Below are positions 50,780 to 60,278 of a stretch of DNA of 64,000 nucleotides, one piece after another. The notes below the pieces were generated by a model, which was given only the letters and a program-made list of their open reading frames with translations, was not told the DNA's origin and made no database searches. The translations under genes were made by a program, and so were the position numbers. Numbering within the stretch: position 1 is the stretch's first letter; each line of letters begins with the position of its first letter. The stretch spans positions 2,108,001 through 2,172,000 of the forward strand of contig NZ_CP017671.1 of NCBI RefSeq assembly GCF_001874625.1. The letters run 5' to 3'. Source of the DNA: Providencia rettgeri (GTDB lineage: Bacteria; Pseudomonadota; Gammaproteobacteria; Enterobacterales; Enterobacteriaceae).

Positions 50780-51790
50780 TTAGGGCTCTAATTTAATCTG
50801 ATGTTTTTTAATCAAACCACGTAGTTGGTCATAACTTAATGAAAGTAATTTTGCAGCTTTACGTTGGTTAAAATGGCTTATTTCAAGTGCTTGCTCTAAC
50901 AACCTTTTCTCAGATGTTTGTTGCCATTGGCGCAAGTCACAAGGTAACGAGGGCAATGTTGAGGAAGAAGGAGACACAGATTGTTGAGCAGGTAATGACT
51001 CATGTAATTCTGTGAGTCGCTCTCCAAAGGGGTTAAAAATAATATTGTTGACAGGCTCTGCACGGTCACCATGACGGTATACGGAGCGCTCTATGACATT
51101 TTTCAATTCACGTACATTACCAGGCCAAGGGTATTGTTGTAGTGTTTGTTGGGCATCATGAGTAAAACCAGTAAAATGTGAACGTTTTAGTTCTCCACAC
51201 ATTAAAATGGCGAAATGCTCTGCTAGTAGTAAAATATCTGGTTGGCGTTCACGCAAAGGTGGTATGCGGATTACATCAAAAGCAAGTCTGTCTAAGAGGT
51301 CTGCTCGAAATCGACCTTGTTTCGCCAGTTCTGGCAAATTCGCATTAGTAGCACAAATTAAACGAACATCAACATGTAATGATTGGCTTCCTCCCACTCG
51401 TTCTAATTCACCATATTCAATTACTCGTAATAATTTTTCTTGTACTGACATTGGGGCTGTGGCTAATTCGTCCAGAAAAAGTGACCCTTTATCAGCGCGT
51501 TCAAAGCGGCCTTGATGGCGTTTTTGTGCGCCTGTAAAAGACCCTGCCTCATGTCCGAATAATTCAGAATCCAGTAAATTCTCATTGAGTCCACTGCAAT
51601 TGAGAGAGATAAAAGCTTCTTGCCATCGAGGGGATAAGTAATGAAGCCTATCGGCGATAAGCTCTTTACCTGTACCTCGTTCACCAATAACCAGTATAGG
51701 TTTACTCAGTTGAGCGAGCTCGGAGGTTTGTTCTAGTACGTCTAAAAAATTACTTGAAATACCAAGGATCGGGTCATTAGTCTCTTTCAT
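50780..51790 (-). CDS. pspF: Psp operon sigma-54 activator PspF
   Basis: Enhancer-binding AAA+ protein without a receiver domain, held inactive by PspA. ATG 51788-51790 (MKETNDPILGISSNF) gives 336 residues; a TTG five codons upstream is in frame. Walker A is GERGTGKE at about 36-43, the sigma-54 contact loop reads GSFTGA at 83-88 in place of the usual GAFTGA, and a Fis-type helix-turn-helix closes the protein (FNQRKAAKLLSLSYDQLRGL). Divergent from pspA. Confidence 0.94.
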   Translation of the reverse strand: MKETNDPILGISSNFLDVLEQTSELAQLSKPILVIGERGTGKELIADRLHYLSPRWQEAFISLNCSGLNENLLDSELFGHEAGSFTGAQKRHQGRFERADKGSLFLDELATAPMSVQEKLLRVIEYGELERVGGSQSLHVDVRLICATNANLPELAKQGRFRADLLDRLAFDVIRIPPLRERQPDILLLAEHFAILMCGELKRSHFTGFTHDAQQTLQQYPWPGNVRELKNVIERSVYRHGDRAEPVNNIIFNPFGERLTELHESLPAQQSVSPSSSTLPSLPCDLRQWQQTSEKRLLEQALEISHFNQRKAAKLLSLSYDQLRGLIKKHQIKLEP

Positions 51791-51911
51791 GGTTATTTTT
51801 ACCAATAGTTGGTTTAAAATGCCTATTTTTTACTATAGGCTAAAATGAAATAAAAGGGAAAGCATATAATTATTTACTTAAAAATCATTTGGATATAAAT
51901 AAATTTTAAAG

Positions 51912-51928
51912 TTGGCACGCTAGTTGCA
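51912..51928 (+). promoter_or_regulatory. Sigma-54 promoter of the psp operon
   Basis: TTGGCACGCTAGTTGCA matches the -24/-12 consensus TGGCACG-N4-TTGCA perfectly. It lies about 130 bp before pspA, facing it. PspF sites should lie between this and pspF. Confidence 0.9.
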
Positions 51929-52057
51929 ATATTTTCTTCGCAAATAGTTTGGTATAACGAATTAATTGTATGACTTACGGAGCGTCAGGTATTGGTTGGA
52001 AGCCAAATCAGGTCGAGGCGCTACAGAATGATAAAATCCATCAAGAGGAAATAAATA

Positions 52058-52722
52058 ATGGGTATTTTTTCACGTTTTGCCGATATCATTAATGCAAACA
52101 TCGCTTCTTTGTTAGACAAAGCTGAAGATCCGCAAAAAATGATCCGCCTGATGATTCAGGAAATGGAAGATATGTTGGTTGAAATTCGCTCAACATCTGC
52201 ACGTACTCTAGCAGAAAAAAAGGGCTAGAACGCCGTATTGAAATGGGTGAAAAGCAAGTTGCTGATTGGCAAGAAAAAGCAGAATTAGCACTCGTTAAAG
52301 ATAAAGAAGATTTAGCGCGTGCTGCATTGATTGAAAAACAAAAAGTTAGTGACATGGTAGATACATTAAAACATGAGCTAATTATTGTTGGTGAAACATT
52401 AGCCCGTTTGAAAGGCGAAATTACTGAATTGGAAAATAAACTGCAGGAAACGCGTGCTAAGCAGCAGTCCATGGTAGTTCGTATGGAAGCTGCGCAATCA
52501 AGCCGTAATGTTCGCCGTCAGTTGGATAGCGGCAAGCTTGATGAAGCTATGGCGCGTTTCGAACAGTTTGAACGCCGTATCGACCATATGGAAGGCGAAG
52601 CCCAAAGTTATGGTATTGGCAAACAAAAATCACTGGACCAACAGTTTGCTGAATTGAAAGCAGACGATGAAATTAGTGCGCAATTAGCTGCACTTAAAGC
52701 TAAAATAAACAAAGAGCAATAA
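52058..52722 (+). pseudogene. pspA: pspA, phage shock protein A, reading frame interrupted after codon 56
   Basis: PspA binds PspF as a repressor and coats stressed inner membrane. ATG 52058 (AAGAGGAAATAAAT upstream) opens a frame that matches PspA ([20 protein letters not shown]) up to AEKKG and stops at TAG 52226-52228. PspA sequence resumes in the next frame at CTA 52225 ([10 protein letters not shown]...) and continues to 52722, ending [12 protein letters not shown]. The join lies at seven A (52215-52221); one extra A would give an intact protein of about 221 residues. The same bases form A-AAA-AAG in frame, the dnaX-type -1 slippery heptamer. All other psp genes are intact. It may be a sequence error, a mutation, or recoding. 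Confidence 0.85.
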
Positions 52723-52735
52723 CAGTATTTTTGAT

Positions 52736-52767
52736 GCACTGATGCGTTGGTAACATCGTATCAGTGC
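52736..52767 (+). repeat. Hairpin between pspA and pspB
   Basis: GCACTGATGCG (52736-52746) pairs with CGTATCAGTGC (52757-52767) over 11 positions, including one G-U pair, with a 10-nt loop. It could stabilise or process the message so that PspA is made in excess of PspBC. Confidence 0.6.
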
Positions 52768-52802
52768 TGTAGACAAGCAAACCATATGTATAAGGAAATG
52801 TG

Positions 52803-53033
52803 ATGGGCTACGTTTTTCTGTCTCTCGGATTAATAATTTTTCTCATTTTTATTTTGCCTATTTGGCTGTGGTTACACTACAGCAAAAAGAATAATGGGCA
52901 AGGGAGTCAGCTAACCGAAAATGAAATACAGCGTTTAATGCAATTGGCTGAACAGGCATCACATATGCAGCAACGTATTAAAACGCTTGAAGACATTTTG
53001 GATGCAGAGCACCCAAATTGGAGGCAAAAATAA
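52803..53033 (+). CDS. pspB: Phage shock protein B
   Basis: Inner-membrane partner that with PspC relays stress to PspA. ATG 52803 (AAGGAA upstream) gives 76 residues: one N-terminal membrane helix (about 3-23), then a charged coiled-coil cytoplasmic part (LTENEIQRLMQLAEQASHMQ) ending HPNWRQK. The stop overlaps the pspC start by one base. Confidence 0.93.
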   Translation: MGYVFLSLGLIIFLIFILPIWLWLHYSKKNNGQGSQLTENEIQRLMQLAEQASHMQQRIKTLEDILDAEHPNWRQK

Positions 53034-53389
53034 TGACTCAATTTCGCGGCCGTAAGCTGTACCGTTTAACGGATAGACGAGTGTTCGGTGGTGTATGTTC
53101 GGGTATTGCAGAATACTTGGAACTTCCGGTTGCTTTGGTTAGGGCATTGGCTGTACTGGCTTTATTTGTCAGTTTCGGAATTACATTAATTTTGTATATT
53201 GTTATGTGCTTTGTTGTTGAAACCGCGCCAAGTGGTTATCGCTCAGAGCAAGATATTGGGCCTGAAGTGAGTAGCCTAATAAACCAAATAGATACACAGT
53301 TAAAATCAGGTGAAATGAAGCTACGCCAGATTGAAAGATATGTAACTTCAGATACTTATACTGTTAATAGTAAATTTCGTGATCTATAA
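53033..53389 (+). CDS. pspC: Phage shock protein C
   Basis: Membrane sensor of the Psp response with a PspC domain. ATG 53033 (MTQFRGRKLYRLTDRRVFGG) shares one base with the pspB stop. In 118 residues the motif GVCSGIAEYLELPVALVRAL is followed by a membrane helix and a cytosolic tail. Confidence 0.93.
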   Translation: MTQFRGRKLYRLTDRRVFGGVCSGIAEYLELPVALVRALAVLALFVSFGITLILYIVMCFVVETAPSGYRSEQDIGPEVSSLINQIDTQLKSGEMKLRQIERYVTSDTYTVNSKFRDL

Positions 53390-53429
53390 CATTTCGCATT
53401 GTCATCACACGATAAGGGGTTAGGTATTG

Positions 53430-53651
53430 ATGCCGAATCCCTTTTGTTTTCAACGTGTCAGTGAGCGCAGTATGTCAAATCAAACCAATCCTCGATTAAA
53501 AAAATTCGCTAAACAACTAATATTGAAGAGAGGAGTTAAATTTATTTTATTGTTATTGATGACTTATGGCCCTGCGGGTGTCATCGGGAAAATAATTAAG
53601 CTGTTGAGCAGTAAGTGGCTAATAAATGCGTTAATTAAGCGGTTAACCTAA
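53430..53651 (+). CDS. pspD: Phage shock protein D
   Basis: Peripheral inner-membrane Psp protein of little-known role. The 73 residues include the conserved centre TYGPAGVIGKIIKLLS, comparable to RYGPAGVAGWAIKSVA in E. coli. The start is uncertain: ATG 53430 has AGG 5 bp upstream, while ATG 53472 (MSNQTNPRLKKF) has only a weak site. pspE is absent; ycjX follows after about 105 bp. Confidence 0.8.
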   Translation: MPNPFCFQRVSERSMSNQTNPRLKKFAKQLILKRGVKFILLLLMTYGPAGVIGKIIKLLSSKWLINALIKRLT

Positions 53652-53756
53652 TTCAATTTGTTGTTTTATGCTAAATTAATAAGGGTATTATCTATCTAAC
53701 CACCAGTGTTGTTGGTGAAATTGATTTATATTTAAAGGATAAGTCTTCGGAGGAGC

Positions 53757-55154
53757 ATGAAACGGCTGCAAAATGAATTAACTGATTTGATGAACCGGAG
53801 TGTTGACCGTCATGTCAGGCTAGCAGTAACCGGGCTTAGCCGTAGTGGTAAGACGGCATTTATCACCTCGTTAGTTAATCAATTATTGAATGTTAATACT
53901 GGTGCCCGGTTACCATTATTTTCCGCTGCAAGGGACAAACGATTATTGGGTGTTAAACGCGTTCCTCACCGTGATTTATCGGTACCACGTTTTGCGTACG
54001 ATGAAGGGATCGCTTCACTCTATGGTCAACCTCCACAATGGCCAACGCCGACTCGAGGCGTGAGTGAAATCCGCTTAAAATTACATTATCGTTCAGAAGA
54101 TTCTTTCCTTCGCCATTTTGTTGATAATTCTTCGCTATATTTGGAAATAGTTGATTACCCAGGTGAATGGCTATTGGATCTTCCTATGCTGGATTTGCAT
54201 TATTTGGCTTGGTCAGAGCAAATGCATACTTTAGTCAAAGGGGAACGAGCTCATTTAGCGCAATCATGGCTGACTTTGTGTGAGAAATGTGACCCATTAG
54301 CGCCTGTCGATGAGAATTTATTGGCCGAAATTTCAGAAGCGTATACACAATATTTATTAGAATGTAAGGCCCAAGGGCAACATTTTATTCAGCCTGGTCG
54401 TTTTGTATTACCTGCGGAATTGGCTGGGGCTCCAGCGTTGCAATTTTTCCCTTGGCCAAATATTGCAAAATATGGGGAGAAAAAGCTCGCCCAAGCAGGT
54501 AAGAATACGAATATTGGCGCGTTACAACAGCGTTATCAATATTATTGTGAGCACGTAGTAAAAGGGTTTTATCGGGAGCATTTTCAACGCTTTGATCGGC
54601 AAATTGTTTTAGTTGATTGCTTGCAACCGTTAAACAGTGGGGCTGATGCATTTAATGATATGAGAATGGCGCTGACCCAATTGATGCGCAGCTTTCAATA
54701 TGGGAAACGGACATTATTAAGACGCTTATTTTCTCCTTGTATTGATAAATTACTGTTTGCTGCCAGTAAGTCCGATCATGTTACCCCTGATCAACATGCA
54801 AATTTAGTGGCGCTTTTACAACAATTGGTTCAAGAAGCTTGGCAACACGCCGCATTTGAAGGGATAAGCATGGATTGTGTTGGGTTAGCGTCGATACAGG
54901 CCACAGAAAGCGGTCTTGTGGATTATAAAGGCGAGAAACTACCCGCTTTAAAAGGCGAGCGCTTAAGTGATGGTTTGCCGTTGACTTTTTATCCAGGGGA
55001 AGTGCCAAAACGGCTGCCAAATGAGCAATTCTGGCAACGGCAAGGTTTCCAGTTTGAAAACTTTAGGCCACGATTTACACCTATTGACCAACCATTGCCC
55101 CATATCCGTATGGATAGCGCGCTAGAATTTCTGTTGGGAGATAAACTAAAATGA
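53757..55154 (+). CDS. ycjX: YcjX family P-loop NTPase (DUF463)
   Basis: GTPase-like protein of the Psp-associated stress regulon. The 465 residues equal E. coli YcjX in length. P-loop GLSRSGKT is at 26-33, [16 protein letters not shown] lies in the switch region, and [17 protein letters not shown] and ASKSDHVT (guanine-specificity-like) follow. GGAGG precedes ATG 53757. It overlaps ycjF by 4 bp (ATGA). Exact role unknown. Confidence 0.93.
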   Translation: MKRLQNELTDLMNRSVDRHVRLAVTGLSRSGKTAFITSLVNQLLNVNTGARLPLFSAARDKRLLGVKRVPHRDLSVPRFAYDEGIASLYGQPPQWPTPTRGVSEIRLKLHYRSEDSFLRHFVDNSSLYLEIVDYPGEWLLDLPMLDLHYLAWSEQMHTLVKGERAHLAQSWLTLCEKCDPLAPVDENLLAEISEAYTQYLLECKAQGQHFIQPGRFVLPAELAGAPALQFFPWPNIAKYGEKKLAQAGKNTNIGALQQRYQYYCEHVVKGFYREHFQRFDRQIVLVDCLQPLNSGADAFNDMRMALTQLMRSFQYGKRTLLRRLFSPCIDKLLFAASKSDHVTPDQHANLVALLQQLVQEAWQHAAFEGISMDCVGLASIQATESGLVDYKGEKLPALKGERLSDGLPLTFYPGEVPKRLPNEQFWQRQGFQFENFRPRFTPIDQPLPHIRMDSALEFLLGDKLK

Positions 55155-56206
55155 ATGAACCTCTAAAACAACGTCTTGATTTTGCTGATAGCCTTGAAAA
55201 AGAAAATGAAGAAAAGCTGAAAAAGGCACATTTTTTTGATGAGCAAGAGCTTGAAAAATTTACGCCTATCTCTTTGGAATTAGAACAAGATAACCAAGAA
55301 GGTGAGGTAGAAAGCCTAATTAACGAAGCATTAAAACCTAAAAGAAGTTTTTGGCGTAAGTTAGTCGGAACCGCAGTGGGGGTTTTTGCTGTCAGTGTGG
55401 TCGCTCAATTAGGTATTTGGATACACCAGTCATGGGTTACTCAGGATTGGACGGCCCTAGGTACTGCGGCAGCAGGGGGCTTGATTATTATTGCCGGTGT
55501 AGGGTCAATTGCGGGAGAATGGCGGCGCTTGTACCGCTTAAGAGAGCGGGCGCAAGAACGGGATTTTGCGCGAGAACTTTTACACAGCCATGGCATGGGG
55601 CAAGGGAAGCCTTTTTGTGAAAAATTAGCCAAACAATCGGCATTATCGGCACAACACCCCGCACTGCAACGTTGGCAGGCAACTATCCATGATTCTCATA
55701 ATGACCGAGAAATCGTAGAATTATACAGCAGAATGGTTCAACCTATTTTGGATGAACAAGCACGCAAAGAAATTAGTCGTTGCTCGGCAGAGTCGGCAAT
55801 CATGATCGCGGTTAGCCCATTAGCGATTGTCGATATGGCTTTCATTGCATGGCGTAACATTCGTTTAATCAACCGAATCGCTGCAATTTATGGCATAGAA
55901 TTGGGCTATTATAGCCGTATTAGGTTGTTTCGTATGGTGTTAATCAATATTGCATTCGCTGGAGCATCTGAATTGATCCGTGAGGTCGGTATGGATTGGC
56001 TGTCACAGGATATCACCGCGCGTTTATCGACACGTGCCGCACAAGGTATCGGTGCAGGCTTGCTAACCGCTCGCCTTGGTATCAAAGCGATGGAGCTATG
56101 CCGGCCATTGCCTTGGATTGAAGACAAACCAAGGTTAGCTGATTTTCGTCATCAACTTATTGGTCAATTAAAGAATGTTATTCCCAGTAAGAAAAATAAA
56201 TCATAA
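55151..56206 (+). CDS. ycjF: YcjF inner-membrane protein (UPF0283, DUF697)
   Basis: The 351 residues have an acidic coiled N-terminus, two membrane helices at about 70-90 and 100-122, and a C-terminal DUF697 region ([29 protein letters not shown]). It is translationally coupled to ycjX by the ATGA overlap, as in E. coli. Confidence 0.92.
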   Translation: MNEPLKQRLDFADSLEKENEEKLKKAHFFDEQELEKFTPISLELEQDNQEGEVESLINEALKPKRSFWRKLVGTAVGVFAVSVVAQLGIWIHQSWVTQDWTALGTAAAGGLIIIAGVGSIAGEWRRLYRLRERAQERDFARELLHSHGMGQGKPFCEKLAKQSALSAQHPALQRWQATIHDSHNDREIVELYSRMVQPILDEQARKEISRCSAESAIMIAVSPLAIVDMAFIAWRNIRLINRIAAIYGIELGYYSRIRLFRMVLINIAFAGASELIREVGMDWLSQDITARLSTRAAQGIGAGLLTARLGIKAMELCRPLPWIEDKPRLADFRHQLIGQLKNVIPSKKNKS

Positions 56207-56220
56207 ATAGAGAATAATTG

Positions 56221-56253
56221 GCAGGGGGAGTTGACAGTTTTGACTCACCCTGC
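56221..56253 (+). terminator. Hairpin downstream of ycjF
   Basis: GCAGGGGGAGT pairs with ACTCACCCTGC with one mismatch and an 11-nt loop, 14 bp after ycjF. No T-run, so the evidence for termination is moderate. Confidence 0.5.
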
Positions 56254-56446
56254 AGCATTATTTGTCAATTAATAGTTTTATTGCTATTCCAACACACAAA
56301 AAAAAGCCTAAAATAGTGATATTGTCTGAGTATTCACGTTAACATTACAGACTGTCAACAATATGTGACACAAACACTGTATTCCCCTAGTATTTAACGC
56401 TAAAATACCTTTATTCAATCGACTTTTCTGATAAAGGTTTCTATCC

Positions 56447-58006
56447 ATGCGCCTCGAAGTGACCTGCCAAGACCGAATCGGTTTAACACGTGAATTACTT
56501 GATCTTTTAGTCCTGCAAAATATTGACTTGAAAGGGATTGAGATTTCACCACAACGTAAAATTTACCTTAACTTCACACCTGTAGATTTTCAGGTATTTA
56601 GTACATTGATGGCAGAGATTCGCCGTATTAATGGTGTCATTGATGTACGTCGAATTTACTTTATGCCTTCAGAACGAGAGCATAAAGCTGTTTGGGCGTT
56701 ATTAAATTCATTTCCAGAGCCCGTTTTGTCTATTGATAATAAATTAAATATCGAATTGGTTAACCCAATGACATTACAGTTATTTGGCTACGATGAAACC
56801 AAGATTCGTGAGAAAACATTTTCTCAACTCGTTGGTAGCCAAGGTTTATTGCGTTGGTTTGAACGTGAATCACCAGAGCCTTATACAGAAAAAGTCGTTA
56901 TTAAAGGCCGAGACTATTTAATGCAAGTCACACCAATTATCTTGGCTGATGAAAATGGTAAATCCCATTGTACAGGTGCAGTGTTATTGCTGAAATCGGC
57001 TGAAATTTTAGACCAACAGCGTAAACAAGTGGTTGAAATTGATAAAAGCGGCTTTGAACAAATTATTGCTGTTAGCCCTGTGATGGTAAATGTGGTTGAA
57101 CGGGCAAAACGTATAGCGATGCTTGATGAACCCTTGTTACTTGTGGGTGAAACAGGAACAGGGAAAGATATTTTAGCGAAAGCTTGCCATTTACATAGCG
57201 CGAGGGGGAAGGAACCTTTCTTGGGGTTAAATTGTGCTTCGATGCCTGATGATGTGGTGGAAAGTGAATTATTTGGTTATGCCGCAGGGGCGTATCCAAA
57301 TGCAGTTGAAGGTAAAAAAGGTTTTTTTGAACAAGCAAATGGTGGCACTGTTTTACTTGATGAAATTGCGGAAATGTCGCCTCAAATGCAAATTAAATTA
57401 TTACGTTTTCTAAATGATGGGACATTCAGGCGTGTTGGCGAAGAGCGGGAAGTGAAAGTGAATGTTCGCGTGATTTGTGCTACGCAGAAAAATTTACCTC
57501 AGCTAGTCGCAGAGAAGAAATTTAGGGAAGACCTTTACTACCGTTTAAATGTGTTAACACTAGCTATACCGCCATTACGTGAACGCAAAGAAGATATTTT
57601 ACCGTTGACTAAAGCATTTGTTGCGAGTTTCTCGAAAGAATTACATATGGCTGAACCTAAATTAACGCCTTCATTAATTGAGTATTTGGGAAGTTATGAC
57701 TGGCCGGGCAATGTAAGGCAGTTAAGAAATGCACTTTATCAAAGTTTAACGCAATTAGATGGCCATACTTTAGATGCAGATAACGTCCAACTGCCAACTG
57801 TTGCGAACACACCTGCTCTGGCGTTGGATTCACTTAATGGTTCTCTAGATGAAATAACGAAGCGTTATGAAGCTTCGGTGTTGTCACGTTTATACCGTGA
57901 TTATCCAAGTACGCGCAAATTAGCAAAACGTTTGGATATTTCTCATACAGCAATTGCCAATAAGCTGAGAGAATATGGCCTCAATACCAAAAAAGAGCAA
58001 GATTAA
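56447..58006 (+). CDS. tyrR: Transcriptional regulator TyrR
   Basis: Represses or activates aromatic amino-acid synthesis and transport genes with Tyr, Phe or Trp as ligands. The 519 residues run ACT domain (MRLEVTCQDRIGLTRELLDL), PAS domain (about 80-190), AAA+ domain with GETGTGKD, and a C-terminal helix-turn-helix (RKLAKRLDISHTAIANKLREYG). In place of GAFTGA it has GAYPNA, as TyrR proteins do because they work with sigma-70. I saw no clear TyrR box upstream. Confidence 0.95.
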   Translation: MRLEVTCQDRIGLTRELLDLLVLQNIDLKGIEISPQRKIYLNFTPVDFQVFSTLMAEIRRINGVIDVRRIYFMPSEREHKAVWALLNSFPEPVLSIDNKLNIELVNPMTLQLFGYDETKIREKTFSQLVGSQGLLRWFERESPEPYTEKVVIKGRDYLMQVTPIILADENGKSHCTGAVLLLKSAEILDQQRKQVVEIDKSGFEQIIAVSPVMVNVVERAKRIAMLDEPLLLVGETGTGKDILAKACHLHSARGKEPFLGLNCASMPDDVVESELFGYAAGAYPNAVEGKKGFFEQANGGTVLLDEIAEMSPQMQIKLLRFLNDGTFRRVGEEREVKVNVRVICATQKNLPQLVAEKKFREDLYYRLNVLTLAIPPLRERKEDILPLTKAFVASFSKELHMAEPKLTPSLIEYLGSYDWPGNVRQLRNALYQSLTQLDGHTLDADNVQLPTVANTPALALDSLNGSLDEITKRYEASVLSRLYRDYPSTRKLAKRLDISHTAIANKLREYGLNTKKEQD

Positions 58007-58011
58007 ATACA

Positions 58012-58440
58012 ATGAGTAAAAGATTAACATTCATATTAGCTGCAATATTGGTTGGAGTGAGTACACCAATGATGGCGGAAACATCGATACCAAATAATGA
58101 GCTAAACCAATATTGCCAAGATACTGTGCAAACTATGGATGAAATCTATGAAAATGGTGCGTTGACTAAATGCTATTTTACGGGTGATTCAATCCTAGAA
58201 GCCTATCAACACTACCGAGCAGGGTTGGTTGATGGGCAACAATTCTTAACTAAAAAGCTAATGATAAAAACAGATATGGATATGCCATGTCCATCTGAAG
58301 GGTGTGTTGCTATTCGCTACCGTTGGAATGGTGGTCAGAACTTAAAAATTGAACAGGAATTTGAAGGTGGGGAAACTCACTTACAATTTAGGCAAAATAG
58401 TGATGGGACATCGCTAGAAATTACTAAACACCTTGATTAA
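58012..58440 (+). CDS. Putative exported protein of unknown function
   Basis: The 142 residues start with a signal peptide (MSKRLTFILAAILVGVSTPMMA). The mature part has four cysteines (QYCQDT, TKCYFTG, MPCPSEGC) that could form two disulfides. No family recognised. It begins 5 bp after tyrR, so it is probably read from the tyrR transcript, with only a weak AGAG site. It is not next to tyrR in E. coli. Confidence 0.72.
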   Translation: MSKRLTFILAAILVGVSTPMMAETSIPNNELNQYCQDTVQTMDEIYENGALTKCYFTGDSILEAYQHYRAGLVDGQQFLTKKLMIKTDMDMPCPSEGCVAIRYRWNGGQNLKIEQEFEGGETHLQFRQNSDGTSLEITKHLD

Positions 58441-58659
58441 TTCATTTCTTTATTAACCATTCGGCGGGGAGGCGATAAAACGCGCTTGTCTTGCTGAATG
58501 CTTATTTTTCTGTTTAACCACTCATATTTAGATTTCAAACGGGCAAAACCCGACTAATACTATTGCTAATTGGTGATTTTTCCTGCTATATAATAAATAT
58601 AGCAGCTGTTTATGGGTACCTAATCTCATTCAATAGGTTAAAGCCTACAAGGAGTCGCC

Positions 58660-59034
58660 ATGGATCAATTCACCATTAATTTTGTTGTAAACCTTAAGTT
58701 GCGTGAATACATGAGTCAGTCTCATTATAAAAATGATATGTTTGAGTCTGCGGCATCGGCTGCTGAATTGTATTTAATGAATAAAGCGGCTGTGAAATAT
58801 TTAACCAAAAAAAACCGTTTTACGTGGGAAGCCTTAGTAAAAAATGGTTATAAACCCCGCGATTTAATTATCGATATTTTGACATCGTGTTGCCCTGTGA
58901 CACAGGAGCAAGCATTAAAAGTATTAAGCACGTTATCGCACACATTGATTTCACTCATGAGCGGTAATAAATTGTTTGCGAATGTCGTTAATGCGAAGAA
59001 CCATCACCCACTCTATTGGGCACATGTTGATTGA
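58660..59034 (+). CDS. Hypothetical protein
   Basis: A 124-residue soluble-looking protein with no signal peptide, beginning MDQFTINFVVNLKLREYMSQ and with a helical middle (FESAASAAELYLMNKAAVKY, EQALKVLSTLSHTLISLM). AAGGAGTCGCC is a strong ribosome binding site, which supports a real gene. I recognise no domain. Convergent with tpx. Confidence 0.65.
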   Translation: MDQFTINFVVNLKLREYMSQSHYKNDMFESAASAAELYLMNKAAVKYLTKKNRFTWEALVKNGYKPRDLIIDILTSCCPVTQEQALKVLSTLSHTLISLMSGNKLFANVVNAKNHHPLYWAHVD

Positions 59035-59060
59035 CTTGATATTTTGTTGCAGCAAGGTGA

Positions 59061-59085
59061 AAGCGGGAAATAAACCTTCCCGCTT
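59061..59085. terminator. Hairpin between the hypothetical gene and tpx
   Basis: AAGCGGGAA (59061-59069) and TTCCCGCTT (59077-59085) form a perfect 9-bp stem with 7-nt loop in the convergent gap. No T-run follows. Confidence 0.5.
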
Positions 59086-59113
59086 GGTGGTGACCTAAAT
59101 AATATTAAATCAC

Positions 59114-59617
59114 TTATTTTAAACTGTTTAAAGCATCGTCATAGTCAGGTTCTTCAGTGATTTCTGGTACTAGTTGACTATAAATAACATTGTCATTTTC
59201 ATCTAAAACGACAACAGAGCGAGCGGTGAGGCCTTTTAAAGGGCCACTTGCGAGAGCAACACCATAATCATCAGCGAAAGAATCACTACGAAAAGCGGAT
59301 AGCATAACAACATTGTCTATACCTTCTGCACCACAAAAACGAGCTTGTGCAAATGGTAAATCGGCTGAAATGCATAGAACCACTGTGTTATCTAAAGCAC
59401 TAGCCAGTTGATTGAACTTGCGAACTGATGCCGCACAAACACCGGTATCAACACTTGGAAAAATATTTAAGATTTTACGTTTGCCTGCATACGTTTCTAA
59501 AGTTGCTTCACTGAGATCTTTCGTAACAAGGGTAAAAGGCTTTGCTTTTGTTCCTGCTTGTAAAAATACGCCATTAACTGCAACATCATTGCCTTTTAGT
59601 TTAACTGTTTGCGACAT
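59114..59617 (-). CDS. tpx: Thiol peroxidase Tpx
   Basis: Atypical 2-Cys peroxiredoxin that reduces lipid and other hydroperoxides with thioredoxin. ATG 59615-59617 (CGGGAG upstream) gives 167 residues, the family length. The peroxidatic Cys is at 61 ([17 protein letters not shown]) and the resolving Cys at 95 (QARFCGAEG), the E. coli numbering. An in-frame extension of 10 codons upstream is not conserved. Confidence 0.95.
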   Translation of the reverse strand: MSQTVKLKGNDVAVNGVFLQAGTKAKPFTLVTKDLSEATLETYAGKRKILNIFPSVDTGVCAASVRKFNQLASALDNTVVLCISADLPFAQARFCGAEGIDNVVMLSAFRSDSFADDYGVALASGPLKGLTARSVVVLDENDNVIYSQLVPEITEEPDYDDALNSLK

Positions 59618-60278
59618 GAATATTCTCCCGTTTATAAATTGAGTCACTGGTTACTTAATCTGTTTTTTAAAGAAAAGTCTTCGCGATTAAAGGCTTTCAT
59701 AGATAAAGTGACACAGTGTTGAGTTTTATACTCTATTAATGACCAAAATTTATACTGCTGCCTACATTGACTTACTGTATACCTTAAGTTGTGTGTGGGG
59801 CAAGTGACTCATTAACACGGCGACATAACGATAAATTAAGTTTCTTATTAAGGTATCACGTCGGATGATTATATAACTGTTAAGCCTTGTTAATGCCCAC
59901 ATTTTTTATCATACCTTTTTCAAAGTACTCTGTTGAGTGTAACAAAAGCTCGTTAGCCTGTATCCATTTCTTTAGCAACCTATAATTTATAGGATAAAAT
60001 ATCATGATCTTTAATGTTATTTTATTGGACGCAGCGACTCATAAAATTTTGGGATGGCGACGCGCTCCAAGGCTCAGATCTATTTAAGCTTACAATACGC
60101 TAAAGAAAACCTAGGATATGGATTTTTTAAAGCTCAAAGCATATGCTGCATAAAGGAAAAATTGTGAATAAAGAGGGGGCTCAACAGATTAATATTGTTC
60201 ATACTCTGTCTCTATTCAAATCACTTAGCTAAATCTGATTTTTAGTTAAATTTACATATTAACCAGATAGAAAATAAA
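59618..60278. other. 661-bp intergenic region between tpx and mppA
   Basis: It must hold promoters for both divergent genes. A 27-codon ORF at 60004-60087 (MIFNVILLDAATHKILGW...) has an AGGA site 9 bp upstream but no recognisable relative; I do not call it a gene. E. coli has ycjG and mpaA near this position; both are absent here. Confidence 0.35.

Noticed and set aside
56260-56446. TyrR box for autoregulation of tyrR
   Set aside because: Several TGT/ACA pieces occur, but none fits TGTAAA-N6-TTTACA well enough.
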